A stretch of 64,000 nucleotides of DNA from Clusia tigrina (lineage: Eukaryota; Arthropoda; Insecta; Diptera; Clusiidae), in assembly GCA_920105625.2 (NCBI GenBank), contig OV050033.1, positions 17,380,001-17,444,000 of the forward strand, in the 5' to 3' direction. A program made the translations under genes and the position numbers. The notes under the pieces are model-generated. The model saw only the letters and a program-made list of their open reading frames with translations, did not search any database and was not told where the DNA came from. Shown one piece after another: positions 50,533 to 62,839 of the stretch (its first letter is position 1; each line of letters starts with the position of its first letter).

Positions 50533-52804
50533 CTGGCGGGACGATACTCACCGTTGACCAAAGGGATTGGAGGTTTTCAGTAGATACGAAGGATTGGAAT
50601 TTAAATAGCACAAAATTCAACAAAATCTTGGGAAATAAATGTTTGGTATCAAAGACCCAATAGTTCTCATGTTGTTCATAGGAAGCCTATTTATCAAAAT
50701 ATGGAGCAAAATCTTGGGCAATCGAATTTTTGTTATCAGGACAGAAGCAGGGACAATTTATCGCAGTATTTAAGAGTTACTGCAGTAGTCGAATTGTCTT
50801 ATTAAGTTACAATGAGCTAGGATATTTGTATATACACTCCTATATTTATACTCGTTGTGAATTCAACCCTCTGAAGTATTATTCAGGTCAACAACAGCTC
50901 CGTTTTCCAAAATACATAAACTGAAATTTCATTTTATTGCGTCCGCGGATATTTATGGGAACTAATAAACATGTTTATTTGAGTATAAAAATGCACAAGC
51001 TTGAAGGCACACCAGAATCGATTTTGTAACTTGTTGGAGCGGTAACAAGCAATTTTGTTGATTGAAATGTGTCGCCGAGGGTGCGTCAGACCAGCAGAGC
51101 ACTCACAAGGCCCCTGCTCTGTTTGCCAAGCTCTCTTCAAATATTGCATTTGGGTGGATTTTAATATTGATGCAGCACCAGTCTCCGCATGCATTGCTGC
51201 ATGTATCCCGTCTACGCTGTGCAAAAATGGAAACATTTCGCACAGATCCACATGCAAATGGATTTGTGAATTTGACGTCTTTGTTCACAGTTTACCTGCG
51301 AGGCACACCAAAGCCAACATTTATATGAGAAGTGAATGACAGCTTTATCAAATGGAAAATAAGTTGTTGAATAATATAATAAAAATGGATATATTTGAAA
51401 ATTCAGCTGAAAGTTGTGCGCATTCTGAAGTAGAGGAAGAAATTTAATAATAAATTATACGCCATGATGTACCACGATGTAGCAGAAATGAAACTTTAAA
51501 GAGTCTGCAAATGCACGCTAAATTTGTGTGAAAGAACTTAATTAACAGCGTGTAGAAATGGATGTTTGTTTTCCTAACAATGAGTAAGTGCTGCAGTTGC
51601 AGGCTGCCATGTCATTAATAACAAAGGTAAACTTACCTTAGCTGCGTCTCCATTTCCCTGGCAAAACACAACATCAGTGACAATGCGGCGTTGTTTGCGC
51701 GCACCGGCAACACGTAAGTAATGAGTTTTCCTTACACACATACACATACGCGTAGACAAACAAACACAACGCAAGTGCTACGCTACAAAAGAGCAGCGCA
51801 GCATAAGCTGGGCTCGCTGTCGAAGGTGAGTTGCATCATTAGAACGCTTGTTGAATTCACAACGTGTGTGCAGGTGAGTCGCTTTCTTCGCGTTATATCG
51901 CTTACTCGTCAACAACACAGTCACAGATGCATACAGAAATGCACACACACTTACACATCTGCAAACGTGCGCTTTTGAGTTTTATAGCTAATGAAAGCAA
52001 ATCTGCAACAGGAGTTGTCGGTGGAAAAGTGCGGATATGGAGGTAGTGCTCATATTTTCCGTTCTGTGCTCTCTCCTGGCGCCGTTGTTCTGTTGATACA
52101 TTGTTATTCCTGATGTAGAAGTGCACTTACCCTCATCACTTTTAGCAGGAATGCGACAAAGTTGGATTCAAAGCTGCCTGACTGTGTTAGTAGGTGAACT
52201 CAGTCGGTTCTGACGTCACAGCATTGATTTATGCGACGACATTGGATACAAATTTCAACGTAATACTCGTGGTAATTAGGTTTTATAGCAGACGATAAAA
52301 TAAGTAACAATGTTGTGGAACTCAAGAATTCTCATATTGAAAGTTTTGTAAATTCCTCAAAAATTTGATGAAGGCAGGACCTCACTTCACAACAAATACC
52401 CGACAAGTTGTTTTATGAAGAGACACATTTTTCAGTATGACAATCTTCGTCTTACATCCTCAGCTGCTGATGTATCAAATTTTTTGGAAAATCTTATTAC
52501 ATCAATCAATTTATTAGCGGAATATCCATACAAACTATGATCAGGAAAGGGCTTAAATTTGTGGCAGACACTTAACAATAGTTCAGAGAAAGTGCTGTTT
52601 AATATTTCATTACAACATTTTCCTCGCACAAATCCACTGATACAGTTCTGTATTAGTTAAAAATAAAAAGTGATACCTACCTCACTTGTTTAGACAGTAT
52701 TCTATAAAAGGACGATGAAAGAGGAAAGCAGAAGAAAATACAATAACATTAAACTGATGTGGAAGAAAGCTAGCAAACGTTCGTCCAGGCTAACATTCAC
52801 TGTA
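50533..52804. other. Unassigned, mostly unique sequence
   Basis: No gene is supported. 51050-51290 is GC-richer with frames of 107, 94, 88 and 61 codons overlapping on both strands, so composition rather than coding is the likely cause. CA-rich simple sequence lies near 51730 and 51940. Confidence 0.35.
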
Positions 52805-52859
52805 AGCGCCTGTCAGGTGTGCCTGGGGTTAGGGTCGCTCACCTGAACTGACAGGCGCT
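52805..52859. other. Hairpin with alternative pairing
   Basis: AGCGCCTGTCAG (52805-52816) is perfectly complementary to 52848-52859, with a 31-base loop. Inside, TCAGGTG (52813-52819) can instead pair with CACCTGA (52840-52846), giving a rival, tighter hairpin. The loop carries GGGGTTAGGGTC. No adjoining gene or promoter is seen. Confidence 0.7.
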
Positions 52860-53329
52860 GTTTATGCTAATTTCAAAATCGAGCGTGTGGGCACATTGAA
52901 ATATTCATTGCTGTATTTAACTTTACCCGAATTCGAAAGCCGTATACTTAAAGGCTCGAAAGCAATATTTAATGAATCAAAGTCCACACAAACCACACAG
53001 ACACATCCTCAGCATTAAGCAGCCAGCGCTTGTCACACACGTTGACTGACAATGTCAACATACATAATGAAAGTGTGTGTATTTCTCCAATTTCTCGAAC
53101 TCACACCGCGCCTCACTATGTATGCAGGCCTGAATTTGCATGTGCCAGTTGGAGGTGCTTCGTGGGCCTGTGTTGCTTCGTCTAACTTTGAACTTGCTGG
53201 CGAATGAATGCAAACAATGCGAGCTGTCAATCTGGCCTCGATAAATCTGAGATGCTTGTTAACCTTTGTCAACTTTTTTGCTATACACACGCTGTGTGCT
53301 CCTCTGACTTACATCCGCGTTGAGCTTGC

Positions 53330-53349
53330 ATGTGTGTGTGTGTGTGTGA
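53330..53349. repeat. (TG)n microsatellite
   Basis: About ten TG units. Confidence 0.9.
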
Positions 53350-55859
53350 GTGGAGGCATACGAGCATGTAACAGTGCTGAGAATGTATTGGTGCGCCTCG
53401 GTCTAATTACAGTGATCTCAATGCAAAACAATTTTTTTAAATATTTAAGCTCAAGGAAATGTGTCCTGGCATTCAGCACACACTTTCTATGCTTTTTGAG
53501 TGTGTGCGTGAATGTGTGCTTGTATGAGTGTCTCAGCTATAAGCGCTGCCATATGTGACACTTGTTGGTGTTGGTGTTGGCAGCGTTTGCTACTGTTGTC
53601 ACGAGAACGTTGCATTTTTCGCCACACCATGTTTTTCTGATGGAATGGAATGGCTGAATTGGCCCCAAGCGACCGCTGCAACTGTGAGGAAATTCGTAGG
53701 TGCACAGTTTGTGTCCTTGTTACGCTTTCACTCCTGGCATTTGCATGCAGTAAGTAAATGAATTTTGTTATATTTTTGCACACGTGAAATTGCACCAAGA
53801 GAGGTGTTCAGCTCAATGAGTTCAGCATTACTCATAGCTAACGGAGTGGCAGGAGCGCCGTTTTCAGGTCATTATCTCTTAAGTTCATTTCTTGTGCTTT
53901 TAATTAATTAATTTTAGTATATCGAGAGTTCATTGAACATTACCGACTAATTAGGAAAATCGCAACACATGACTCTGATAAGCATTTCCATGAATTCAGC
54001 AAGTTTATTAATATTCCACAAGGTTACTTGGGATTCAATATCCTTCAATGGAATTAAAATAAGTCAAAGGAAGGAGTAAAGTGTGAGCAATTTTGTGGCA
54101 ACGACAAGTAAGAGTTGGTGTGGCTATTAAGGAATGTGAAGCCTTATATTCTCAGCTAAATACTAGGGTGTTAGCAGCTGTGTGGAGGATGATTCCAGGT
54201 CCTTTCAATATAATTATTATGGAGGGTATCTATTTATCGGATACAGCAAACTTAGTTAGAAAAGTGTCATTTATTGGGAGAACTGATTCCTGATCAATTT
54301 GAAATGCACCGAAAAAATGACAGGAATCAAGAAAAGTATTTAAAATATTTTAAGATATTTTTCTATTTAAGCAAGCAACTGGTTACTTGGTCTCAAATGC
54401 AGATTCCTGCCCGCCTCATCATCTAATTGTCCTCTCTAATTCCACATCCCACTTTATTTAATTAACTAAACAGTGTAAAGTGAAATTGGAGTATATTCTA
54501 AATAAAAAATAAGCCCTTTTGTCTTATCCGCATTTATAGCCCAGAATTTCCTTCACCTCCATGCACTTGATTGCCGACACTTGCTGCACCCAATCCACAA
54601 TCAGTCCCCAGCAGACCCATATTAGTCTACTCTCTGCCAATTGGCTCAATTTAAGGTGCAACTGGCGGCACGCAACTACAAGCGAGACAGTGTGGACTCT
54701 CACATTATTGCGGACACTAAATTTCGAGCACTTAGTAAAATGGACACTCTTGTGAAGCGAAAGCAGCCCGCGGAGGTGCCGAAAGCAGGTCAGTTGGCGA
54801 AACTGCTCGCAGGAGAAGCGGCTGCGTGCGGCATGGCGTGGACAGTGCTAGTTTATTTCCTTTTGATGTGTCCCAAGCAACAGGCAACAAGCTGTGCGTA
54901 CTGGGTTGGGCTAATCGCAACTTGGGAGCTGGGTGTGGAAGTGTAATTAACTGAAGCGTATTATGACATGGAAAGATAAAAGGGAATTTCGTGTTTCGTA
55001 AGCTGTTTAATAAGCAAATATTTGGAGAAATTAATGAACCATTTGACAACTTCAGCTGTGTTTAAAGCTGGGCACATTTTGGGCAGTAATGAAAACAGAA
55101 ATTTGGAAAGGACCCCCACCTCCCATTTGAACTTCTTTTCTAGACAGGAGCAATCTGCTGGTATAGTAGAAAATTACCTGAATGTGAACTAAGGAGTATT
55201 CATGATTAGTCTCCACGACACAACGATTGGGCTAAAAATATAAGTTAAGGACTTTTGTGGACTTGATGGGGAAAGTATTCACTGTTGCCAGTAGAGGAAA
55301 ATACCATTGTCAGGAAAACTGATTTTGTTGCTAGTTCGAGGCTTTGTCATAGAAAAAAACATCATTGGGCTATTTTGGTACACTGCTCCATTCAAGTAGA
55401 AACACAACACATTCGTGACCACTCTTGAGTAAGGATACTGAAGTTAATTGATCCTGCATTACACTTGATTACATACTACATTTATATTACACTGAAAATC
55501 CTCGGCATCTTTGAATGAAGACACTCCATCAATTAAATTATACCTCAATTGTATTTTAATTAATAACATTCTCATTAAACTACGCAACTACTCTCAAATC
55601 AGGAAACACCCCCGCGGCCTGTTTCCGCTCTCAGGACTAATGTTTGCAAAGTGGAACTTCGCAGTAAGCTGATTTTGTACATAAATTTGTAATGTTTCTA
55701 TACAAATTAGGACACAATCGCATCCGCACCACTGCGTATATCCTTGTAATGCGAAAACAGATTAGGCAAACACGGGATGCGCACCTGAAGAGCACATTTA
55801 GATACAGTTTGCATAATTGATCATTATTGCTGTAGTTGTAATTAAACAACAACCTAATC
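53350..55859. other. Unassigned, mostly unique sequence
   Basis: No gene is supported. The 101-codon plus frame at 54641-54946 has a moderately balanced composition but is overlapped by a 105-codon minus frame and shows no domain. The TTGGTGTTGGTGTTGGCAG motif near 53564 is a short tandem repeat. Confidence 0.35.
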
Positions 55860-56110
55860 CGTTCATACCCCGGCAGCGGGAGCCGGAAGCGGTGATGCCC
55901 TGCAGCTGGACTCTGTTAATTAACTTCCAGCGCCATTGTGTGTGCATCTGCGTCAGATTGGAGCACCGTTGAATTTCATGTCATTTTAATGACTTTCTGC
56001 GCTGTACGCCGCTGACGCAGTCACATTATGGCAAACGCTAATTACGCTCATTTACGCAAATGAATTTTTCGCAAATTACTGCAAAATGAGGACCATTTGA
56101 AGCCACTAAA
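55860..56110. promoter_or_regulatory. Candidate noncoding regulatory island (homeodomain-type motifs)
   Basis: A GC-richer stretch holds a dense set of homeodomain-like and octamer-like words: GTTAATTAAC, GTCATTTTAATGAC (an inverted repeat), GCTAATTACG, and ATTTACGCAAATGAATTTTTCG. No open frame of note covers it. Clusters of this kind are common in fly enhancers, but such words are frequent in AT-rich DNA, so this is only a suggestion. Confidence 0.3.
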
Positions 56111-56634
56111 GCCGAGTGAGTTAATGAATCCTTTTAAACACAATTTAAATGTTGCCCAATTTGCCCACATGCAGGAACTCGTGTCTGCTGCTGAGTAGGG
56201 AAACAAATTACTGCCTTTGTCTCAGTGGCAGTGGGTGCAACACGTTGCAGTTGCTCCTGCTTTTACATCCTTCAACGCCAATCAATCAGACAAAGGCATG
56301 CACTGTCACTGGATGCCAGAGCTGCAGGCTGGCGGTGCTTATCCGCAGCGCGTGACCGAAAACGTGAGCGTGTGCTGAAACTTGCACGGCTTTGTGCGTG
56401 CCAGGGAGGACCGCTGCATTGGCAAGTATTGATTTTTGAATTAATTTCCTGTTTCTGACTTCGGTTTGGACCTTTTAGCAGGATGTGGGTATGCTATCAA
56501 TTCCTTTTAACTCTCATTCTATAAGTGATGATTAATATACTTCAAACTATGAATTTTTATTGGTTATTTAGGTAATGTTCGTTCGTAAGTTCGCTTGTGA
56601 CCCAAGGCAGGAACGTAAACTCAGTTTATAATGA
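56111..56634. other. Unassigned sequence
   Basis: GC-richer to about 56420, with two overlapping plus frames (68 and 77 codons) and no motif. It is AT-rich after that up to a LINE tail. Confidence 0.35.
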
Positions 56635-56770
56635 GAAAGAGCACTCTTTCCTTTCCAAAATCCTCTATCTCCTCCTTCCTCTAAATATATCCAGGCTTAT
56701 AGTACAATGGGCATCAATCCCTGACAGCTTGGATACTTCTTTCTTCGACGGATCTCCGGCCTACACCACT
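56635..56770 (+). mobile_element. LINE-type 3' tail (family of 7946-8100 and 42477-42640)
   Basis: Reads TTCCAAAATCCTCTATCTCC, then GTACAATGGGCATCAATCCC, TGACAGCTTGGATAC, TTTCTTCGACGGATCTCCGG and CCTACACCACTT. These blocks match the minus-strand copies in the same order and spacing. A 79-codon frame across it is incidental. No clear target-site duplication was found. Confidence 0.7.
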
Positions 56771-59700
56771 TTTATTCTATTACATTCCAAGAACACTATT
56801 TTAAGGAACAACATGCATTTTCTTAGATTAGAGTAGAGTACGCTTTGAGATATTCTCGTAGGAATCTCGCAGATTCCATGATTACTGAAACTATAGAAAC
56901 TGCCTGAAACTAACAGTAATCCATGTATTTGAGAGCAAGGGAGGTCTCACGAAGAAGCTTCCTTTTGGATCTTCTAAATTAAAACGGTGGGCAAGTCATA
57001 TAAAGTTGGTCAAGGATTTCTAGTCAAGGGTTTATGGTCAATGATGGTAACTTGGCTTGCAGTATCACAATTAGAGCCAATTCGGGTTCCCATTTCGAGG
57101 TTACCAAGGCACAAATCCTTCGAATATATACTGGGACATATACTCGCGTATACAAGTTGCTCGCATGCAAATGTGGATTTCTCAGAAATAAAGGATTTCT
57201 AGTCTTCACACAACACACAAACTTTCTCCTTTTCCACCTTACATCAGTACCCTCTACAACTAAAACATCGACTCCGCTACAACTAAAACAGCAATGAACA
57301 CCGCAAAATCACAGAGCGACGCATGCTCCGCATACTGCGCTTATATCGTGAAATGGATTATATTAGAGTGCGGAGCATTTGAAACGCGCTTCCAGCAAAA
57401 TGGCAGACATTAAAGATTAATTACGAAATGGTGGCAGCAGATTCGATCATAAAATATGAATAAAAACGCCCATTTGTGCAAAAGAATTTAAATTGATTCT
57501 TGCATATTAAATTTTGGGCTGACAAAACTTCACGCGGCACTGACGGAAGCCACTGAAGGAGGGTCAACTTTTTTCCTCCTTCGATCACTTCAGTACTTTT
57601 TTCGAAGTGCCCCGAATTTATAATTCGCAATGGAGCAAAAGTTTTGCAATAATGGTCGAGGCGAAAGGAAATGGAAAGAAAGTAACAGAACAGCGGAACA
57701 GCTGGAGGAAGTTCTTATTTTATTTTAAGTGCGAGTATTGGCAATTGCACATTTTCGCTGACACTTGTCCTTTTGTCCTCTTGTCTTCAGCAGATGCGGA
57801 CAGAGCGATGGCTGTGGAGGAAGTTTACCTCGTGTCCAGCTGGCGAGAGCAAGGAGGAGAATGGCATCTGTTTCTATTTGCCGCATGAAGTGCGTCAGGC
57901 AAGCACAGAGCACATACTTTGTTGTTGAGGCGTTCTCTTCAACACTGTGTTGGTGCTTGTCAGCAAGGACTCCATAAAACTGTCTATCTTAACGCCTTGC
58001 TGAAAGCTGACCTCATTCACCATGTCAACGCTTGGAGGGACAAATAGTAAGCATAAATTTTGTTTGCTCGCTCGCTTAGTTAAATCAGAAATTTATTAAT
58101 TAAGTTATGATAATTGCTATGAATGAAAATTGCACTTAATTCGGCTGCACAGGACTTCGTTACACTGAAAAGAAGTTCAAAGTTTAAAGTTTGAATTTAA
58201 AGTAGCGCTGGCAGAGCAATTCCTTCTCATATTTCAAGCATTCTTTCAGCACAATTTGAAACACCAAATGCCATTAAATTCCATTTAAGGTGAAGCATTC
58301 CTGTGAAGAGGAGTACTCTTTGATTCTTCTCATGATTAATCTATGACAGCACAGAACTCCTTGACAAGAACCACCATTAATACTCGTATACCTTGTGAGA
58401 GATTGTATCCCTGCTTACCACCTGATTTTTTGCCTTCTGCCTGCTTCTTAAACAAGCACGTTTCATGTTTGCATATCTTAAAGATGCTTCCCAAAGTGTG
58501 AGGCAGCTGTATCCTTGCTGTATCAGTGCGGCAAATTTAATTTTCCTATTTTTTCAAAATATTTTTCAACTCATATTTCTGCTCAATTTCCCACGCTATG
58601 CCAGCAGACGCTCCCGTTCAAAAATTATTTACTGCTCCAGCCTCCTTAATTGAATTTTTACTGCTCATCGCAATTTCTATTAAGAACTTTTTCCAAAGTT
58701 AGTACACTTTTAGGCGCATTACATTAACAAGCCCCATAAATAAATGTGCGCCTTTGCACCTTCCACTTTCAGTGCAGGACTCCGACCTCATGCTGTGCTG
58801 GCGCATTGTTGTTGAAGCAAAACAGCCACGATAAATTAACAAAATCAACACAGTCTGCTGCTCGTCCTGGTGCTGCCGTTGCTGGTGGCGGAGCGAGCGG
58901 CTGCTGCTGGCTGAAAATTTCATTTAGGATTCTGTGTCTAGGGCGTCTATTTATGCAGTCGATTTGTCATAAGGACACAGCAGCTCACTCTCAATTTGCC
59001 AGCAGCACTGCAGCACGCATTCCAGGCTAGTCCCGCGAGTGCGTCACTCCCCAGTTTGGCAATATAAATCACGTTCTAATTTTGCGAGACACATTTTAAA
59101 AGAATTATTCATGATTTGCATTTTAAATTGCAATTGTTCTCCTTTTTTTATTATAATTATTTTCCTCTGCGTTTATCTCGCGTTATGTGCCCCGCGTTAT
59201 GTGCCCCTGAAAAAAGCCCCTTTCCCATCACGGTGGGTGTGCAGAGTAAGCAGCTTAAAGCAGAAATGTGTGTGTGTGTATTAAATGGGTTCTAGTCTAA
59301 GGATACTTCGTTGTACATAAATAATACTATAGCAGAGGCGAGTCCTTTTTCTACTCCCACAAATAGAAAAGAGAGCATGGCATCAGGCACTGCTTGGTCA
59401 ACTGCATGGCAATTGTGAGCTTACATGCTGCATTAAGCGCCACATGATGCCTGGCAACACACAAGTGCCTCATTACGATGCGCCACTCATAATGATAATT
59501 GCGATTATGCTGAGCCGCATTTAATGAAAGCAGCACGGCTGAGCCACAACGTAATTGAAATTCATTCCATTGTCCTTCTCGTCCTTAGCACAACTGCAGA
59601 GAGCAGACAGAATAATTACGCTAAGTAATTGTACTAAATTGAAGGGGAGGGAGCAGTGAAAGTTTTTTGTGAGATTGTGTGCTAAGCCGCTTTCTTTTTT

Positions 59701-61767
59701 TTAGACCATATTTGCTAATTTTTTAATCCTACTTACATCCTCACTCTAATTTCAGGTTCCTGAGTAATGTGAAAGTGCGTTTGACACTTATTCTGGAACC
59801 ACTCTTATGTATGGCAACTATCTATGTCATAAACTAAGGGGGGCGCGATTTTGCAAAGCTTCATTCTCACACGGGTACGAATGGATTAGAAAAGCAGCTC
59901 AAGAGTTCCACAGAAAAGCCAATATGTCGCTTGCAATTGCTTGGCCCAACACTGCTCATCTATTTTTACCTGACAGGCTGCATCCTTTAAGTGAATCAAG
60001 AGTAGCCTAAACAAACTAAAGAAATCAGGACTGGATCTTTCGGATTTTTAAATTTCTAAGGAGGAGAACTTTTTCACCACATTTGTAAAGCAATTCATGC
60101 AAATGTTATATCGAAAGGCGGAAAAGTCATCAGAGATTGAATAGTTGATGGCTTATCAGCACAAATCTGTCCTTGTCCTTATAGGAAATAATTAGATTCA
60201 GTGTTATTATTTCGCTAAATCGGTGGTTACAGTCTTTATGTGGCACTACAGAAGAAACCAAGCTCGATTGAATATAAGCCATTCATGTTTAACAAAATAT
60301 CCTTAGAACATAGTATTGATCACTATTAGCCGACTTTTGTTTTTGAAGAAGTGAGGTCCTTCCACTAGAAAAGTGGGTTTCCTCTTAAACACTTGCTGTA
60401 TAATGATAGCTAAAGTTTTCTTTAGAAGACCTGTGAAACACAAAAAGTTCGTAGGTCCGCCTCCGTTACCATTTCAGGTTGAACTGCTAAATTCCCCTGG
60501 GTTCGACTATATAAAATAATCAATTTAGAGTCGAATACACACCCGTAGAGGAGAAGTATTCCAGTATAATTTATTCACACGTGCAAAATGAACATAATTT
60601 GTCCACAAATAAGTAAATCACTTCCATCCCAACAAATGCAGACTGCGAAGTGTTCGACTGTAAGCAGCCAAGCAAGAACCCAACATTTCCGCAGGTGATT
60701 ACCTAGAAGCATATCATAATTCAACCGGCACAAAGTGTGCCATTGCGTGATTTGCACATCTTTGGAGAGACGCTTGCGGTGCGTGTGAACGATTTCCTTT
60801 CTTCTACAGTTCATGTGCACTGATTTGATTATAGCCTCAATTAAGGAAACTATTTTTAGTTATGCACAATTTGCATGACTTGTTGCCATTACTTGCGCTG
60901 GAGTGGGTTGCCAAGAGCAACGAGCATTCTGGGAGGCTACCAGCAGAGGTGAGAGAAATTTACTTCGTGCTCTGATATTCGTTGTCATCATCGCCTGAGG
61001 AAATTATACTTTATTTCATGAATCTGTGGGCAGACTGAGTCAACCGGTCTCTGCTGCAGTTTAACGCCTTCGCTCTCTGTCAGCAGCTGTCGCCTTGCAT
61101 ACTGCATCTGCCACTGTAATTGTGGACTTAAGCAGATCCCTTCTGACATCCTCACATGCACACATTCTCAATACTCATGTATAACAGTCTAAGCATAGAA
61201 ATGCACACGCAATCGTAAGGAAATTCTGATTGTCCCTGCAAGTGGCACAAATGTGCAAACTGAGTGTGCATATTTTTCCTTTTCTCTGCTTTGGCACTCC
61301 TCACAATGCACACTCATGCCGCCTGCTAGCTGGCGCTTCCCTGCCACAACTTGCGTCCGTGCGTCTGGTGCAGTTTTATTTGATTTGAAATCTCTTTCGA
61401 GCTGAATGAAGGAGGTCAATAGCAATCATTTTATGAGTTGAATCAATGCGTTTATCCTTTTCAGAGGCACTTGCTGTACGACACCATTTGTCAGTATCTT
61501 GATCAGGATAAGTGAGACAAGAATGAAAAGGAATATTTGTTTCCTATAAAAGTGAAACATAAGTATATTAAATTGTGCAAATTAAGAGTATAGACAAATC
61601 GTGGTATGAATATTTTGTGGATATCGAAAAGCTCTTACAACAATTTGCGAAAGAAGCAGAAAACTGAATTAAATAAGGGCGAAAAGACTAACGAATTACC
61701 TATGGAAACGATGTCTAAAAAGCCCGTGAATTGATGGGACATACTCCCAGAAAGAAGGAGTTTACTT
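56771..61767. other. Long, mostly unique sequence
   Basis: No gene is supported in about 5 kb. Inverted repeat ATGCTCCGCA (57323-57332) and its complement (57369-57378) flank 36 bases, beside ATAAA and TAATTACG words (57410-57465). GC-richer patches at 57540-57900 and 58740-59270 have overlapping frames on both strands and no domain. Confidence 0.35.
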
Positions 61768-61865
61768 GTAGTAACTGAAATTTACTTTATGGTATTTTCC
61801 ATGTCCTTATATTCTAGTAGTGGCTGAAATTTACTTGATGGTATTTTCCATCTCCTTATATTCTT
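61768..61865. repeat. 49-bp direct tandem duplication
   Basis: GTAGTAACTGAAATTTACTT at 61768 and GTAGTGGCTGAAATTTACTT at 61817 begin two units, both running through ATGGTATTTTCCAT and TCCTTATATTCT. The units differ at about five positions. Confidence 0.93.
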
Positions 61866-62533
61866 CTCTCATATATTTTCATACCCTTCACTAAATTTTT
61901 CCAGAAACATACCCTCCATTTCATAGTGGTGCAATGGGAGTTTTAGGGACATTTTGTGACCCTGATTATGAGGAATATTAGACCAAGTCCTCGTTCTAGT
62001 CGGCTTCTGCCTCGCCGATACTCATAGAGACATTTAATGATGTGTTCAAAATAGTTTGCGTTGAAAATCTGTCAAAATAAAAATGAGACGTAGCTGGATT
62101 TCGTAGGTGCTATATAGTAATTCCTTATATATTCTCAATTTCAGCAGCTCCTTGTTATTTACATAGTATACGACCATGCACTTTTGGCACTGGCGAGTTA
62201 CGAGAATTTTTGTACTAGAAATTGGAATCGAACTTGGAGAAAATTGTCCCTACCACTCATTATTAAGTTGAGGGCACGATTTTATAAAAGAATGACAAAG
62301 AAGGCAGTCATGTGAAGCTAAAGAAAGAGCATTACTAATCTGTCAGTAACCTATTGAAGGAAATATGTATCAGAATGACACAGAAGACAGACGAGAGGCA
62401 CATCAGCAAGACCATACTTCATGTGATTTCTACTTTATTAATACAGGGAGAGTATCAAAATTTTGTATAAGAATGATGTAAATGTTGCGTGGCGTCAGCA
62501 AAGGACAATGCGTGGTTGACAATATTCTCAAAA
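61866..62533. other. Unassigned AT-rich sequence
   Basis: Nothing recognisable on either strand. Confidence 0.35.
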
Positions 62534-62839
62534 TTAATTGTTAAATTGACACAAGGAATTGATAAGAAATATAGTCTCTGGAATGCAGCCATCAGAAGTG
62601 CTAACTGAAGTCATCTTCATGGCACCAGTAAGGGGAGAATAGGAGCTGATTGGAGGTAGCGCTCGTAACGGCCTCTCGACTAACCTAAAGGTGAGGACCC
62701 GAGAGGATAATCCGTCCGGACATCGGGGTGAATTTAGTGGGTTAAGGCCCCACACTACAAGGGTTTTTGACTGCTTTACACCTCGAAAAAAAAACCTGAT
62801 TGGTGGATATGATGAAATCAATTTACAGTGAAGCTCCAA
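62534..62839 (-). other. Unrecognised 101-codon frame, possibly a mobile-element fragment
   Basis: A minus frame is rich in Pro, Ser and Leu (for example NPLNSPRCPDGLSSRVLTF, then RLVERPLRALPPISSYSPL) and lies in a GC-richer patch between AT-rich flanks. No family is recognised. An A-run of nine at 62787-62795 lies at its right side. The change in composition and a CTAACCTAAAGG word suggest a repeat insertion, but no second copy is seen in the window. Confidence 0.3.
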
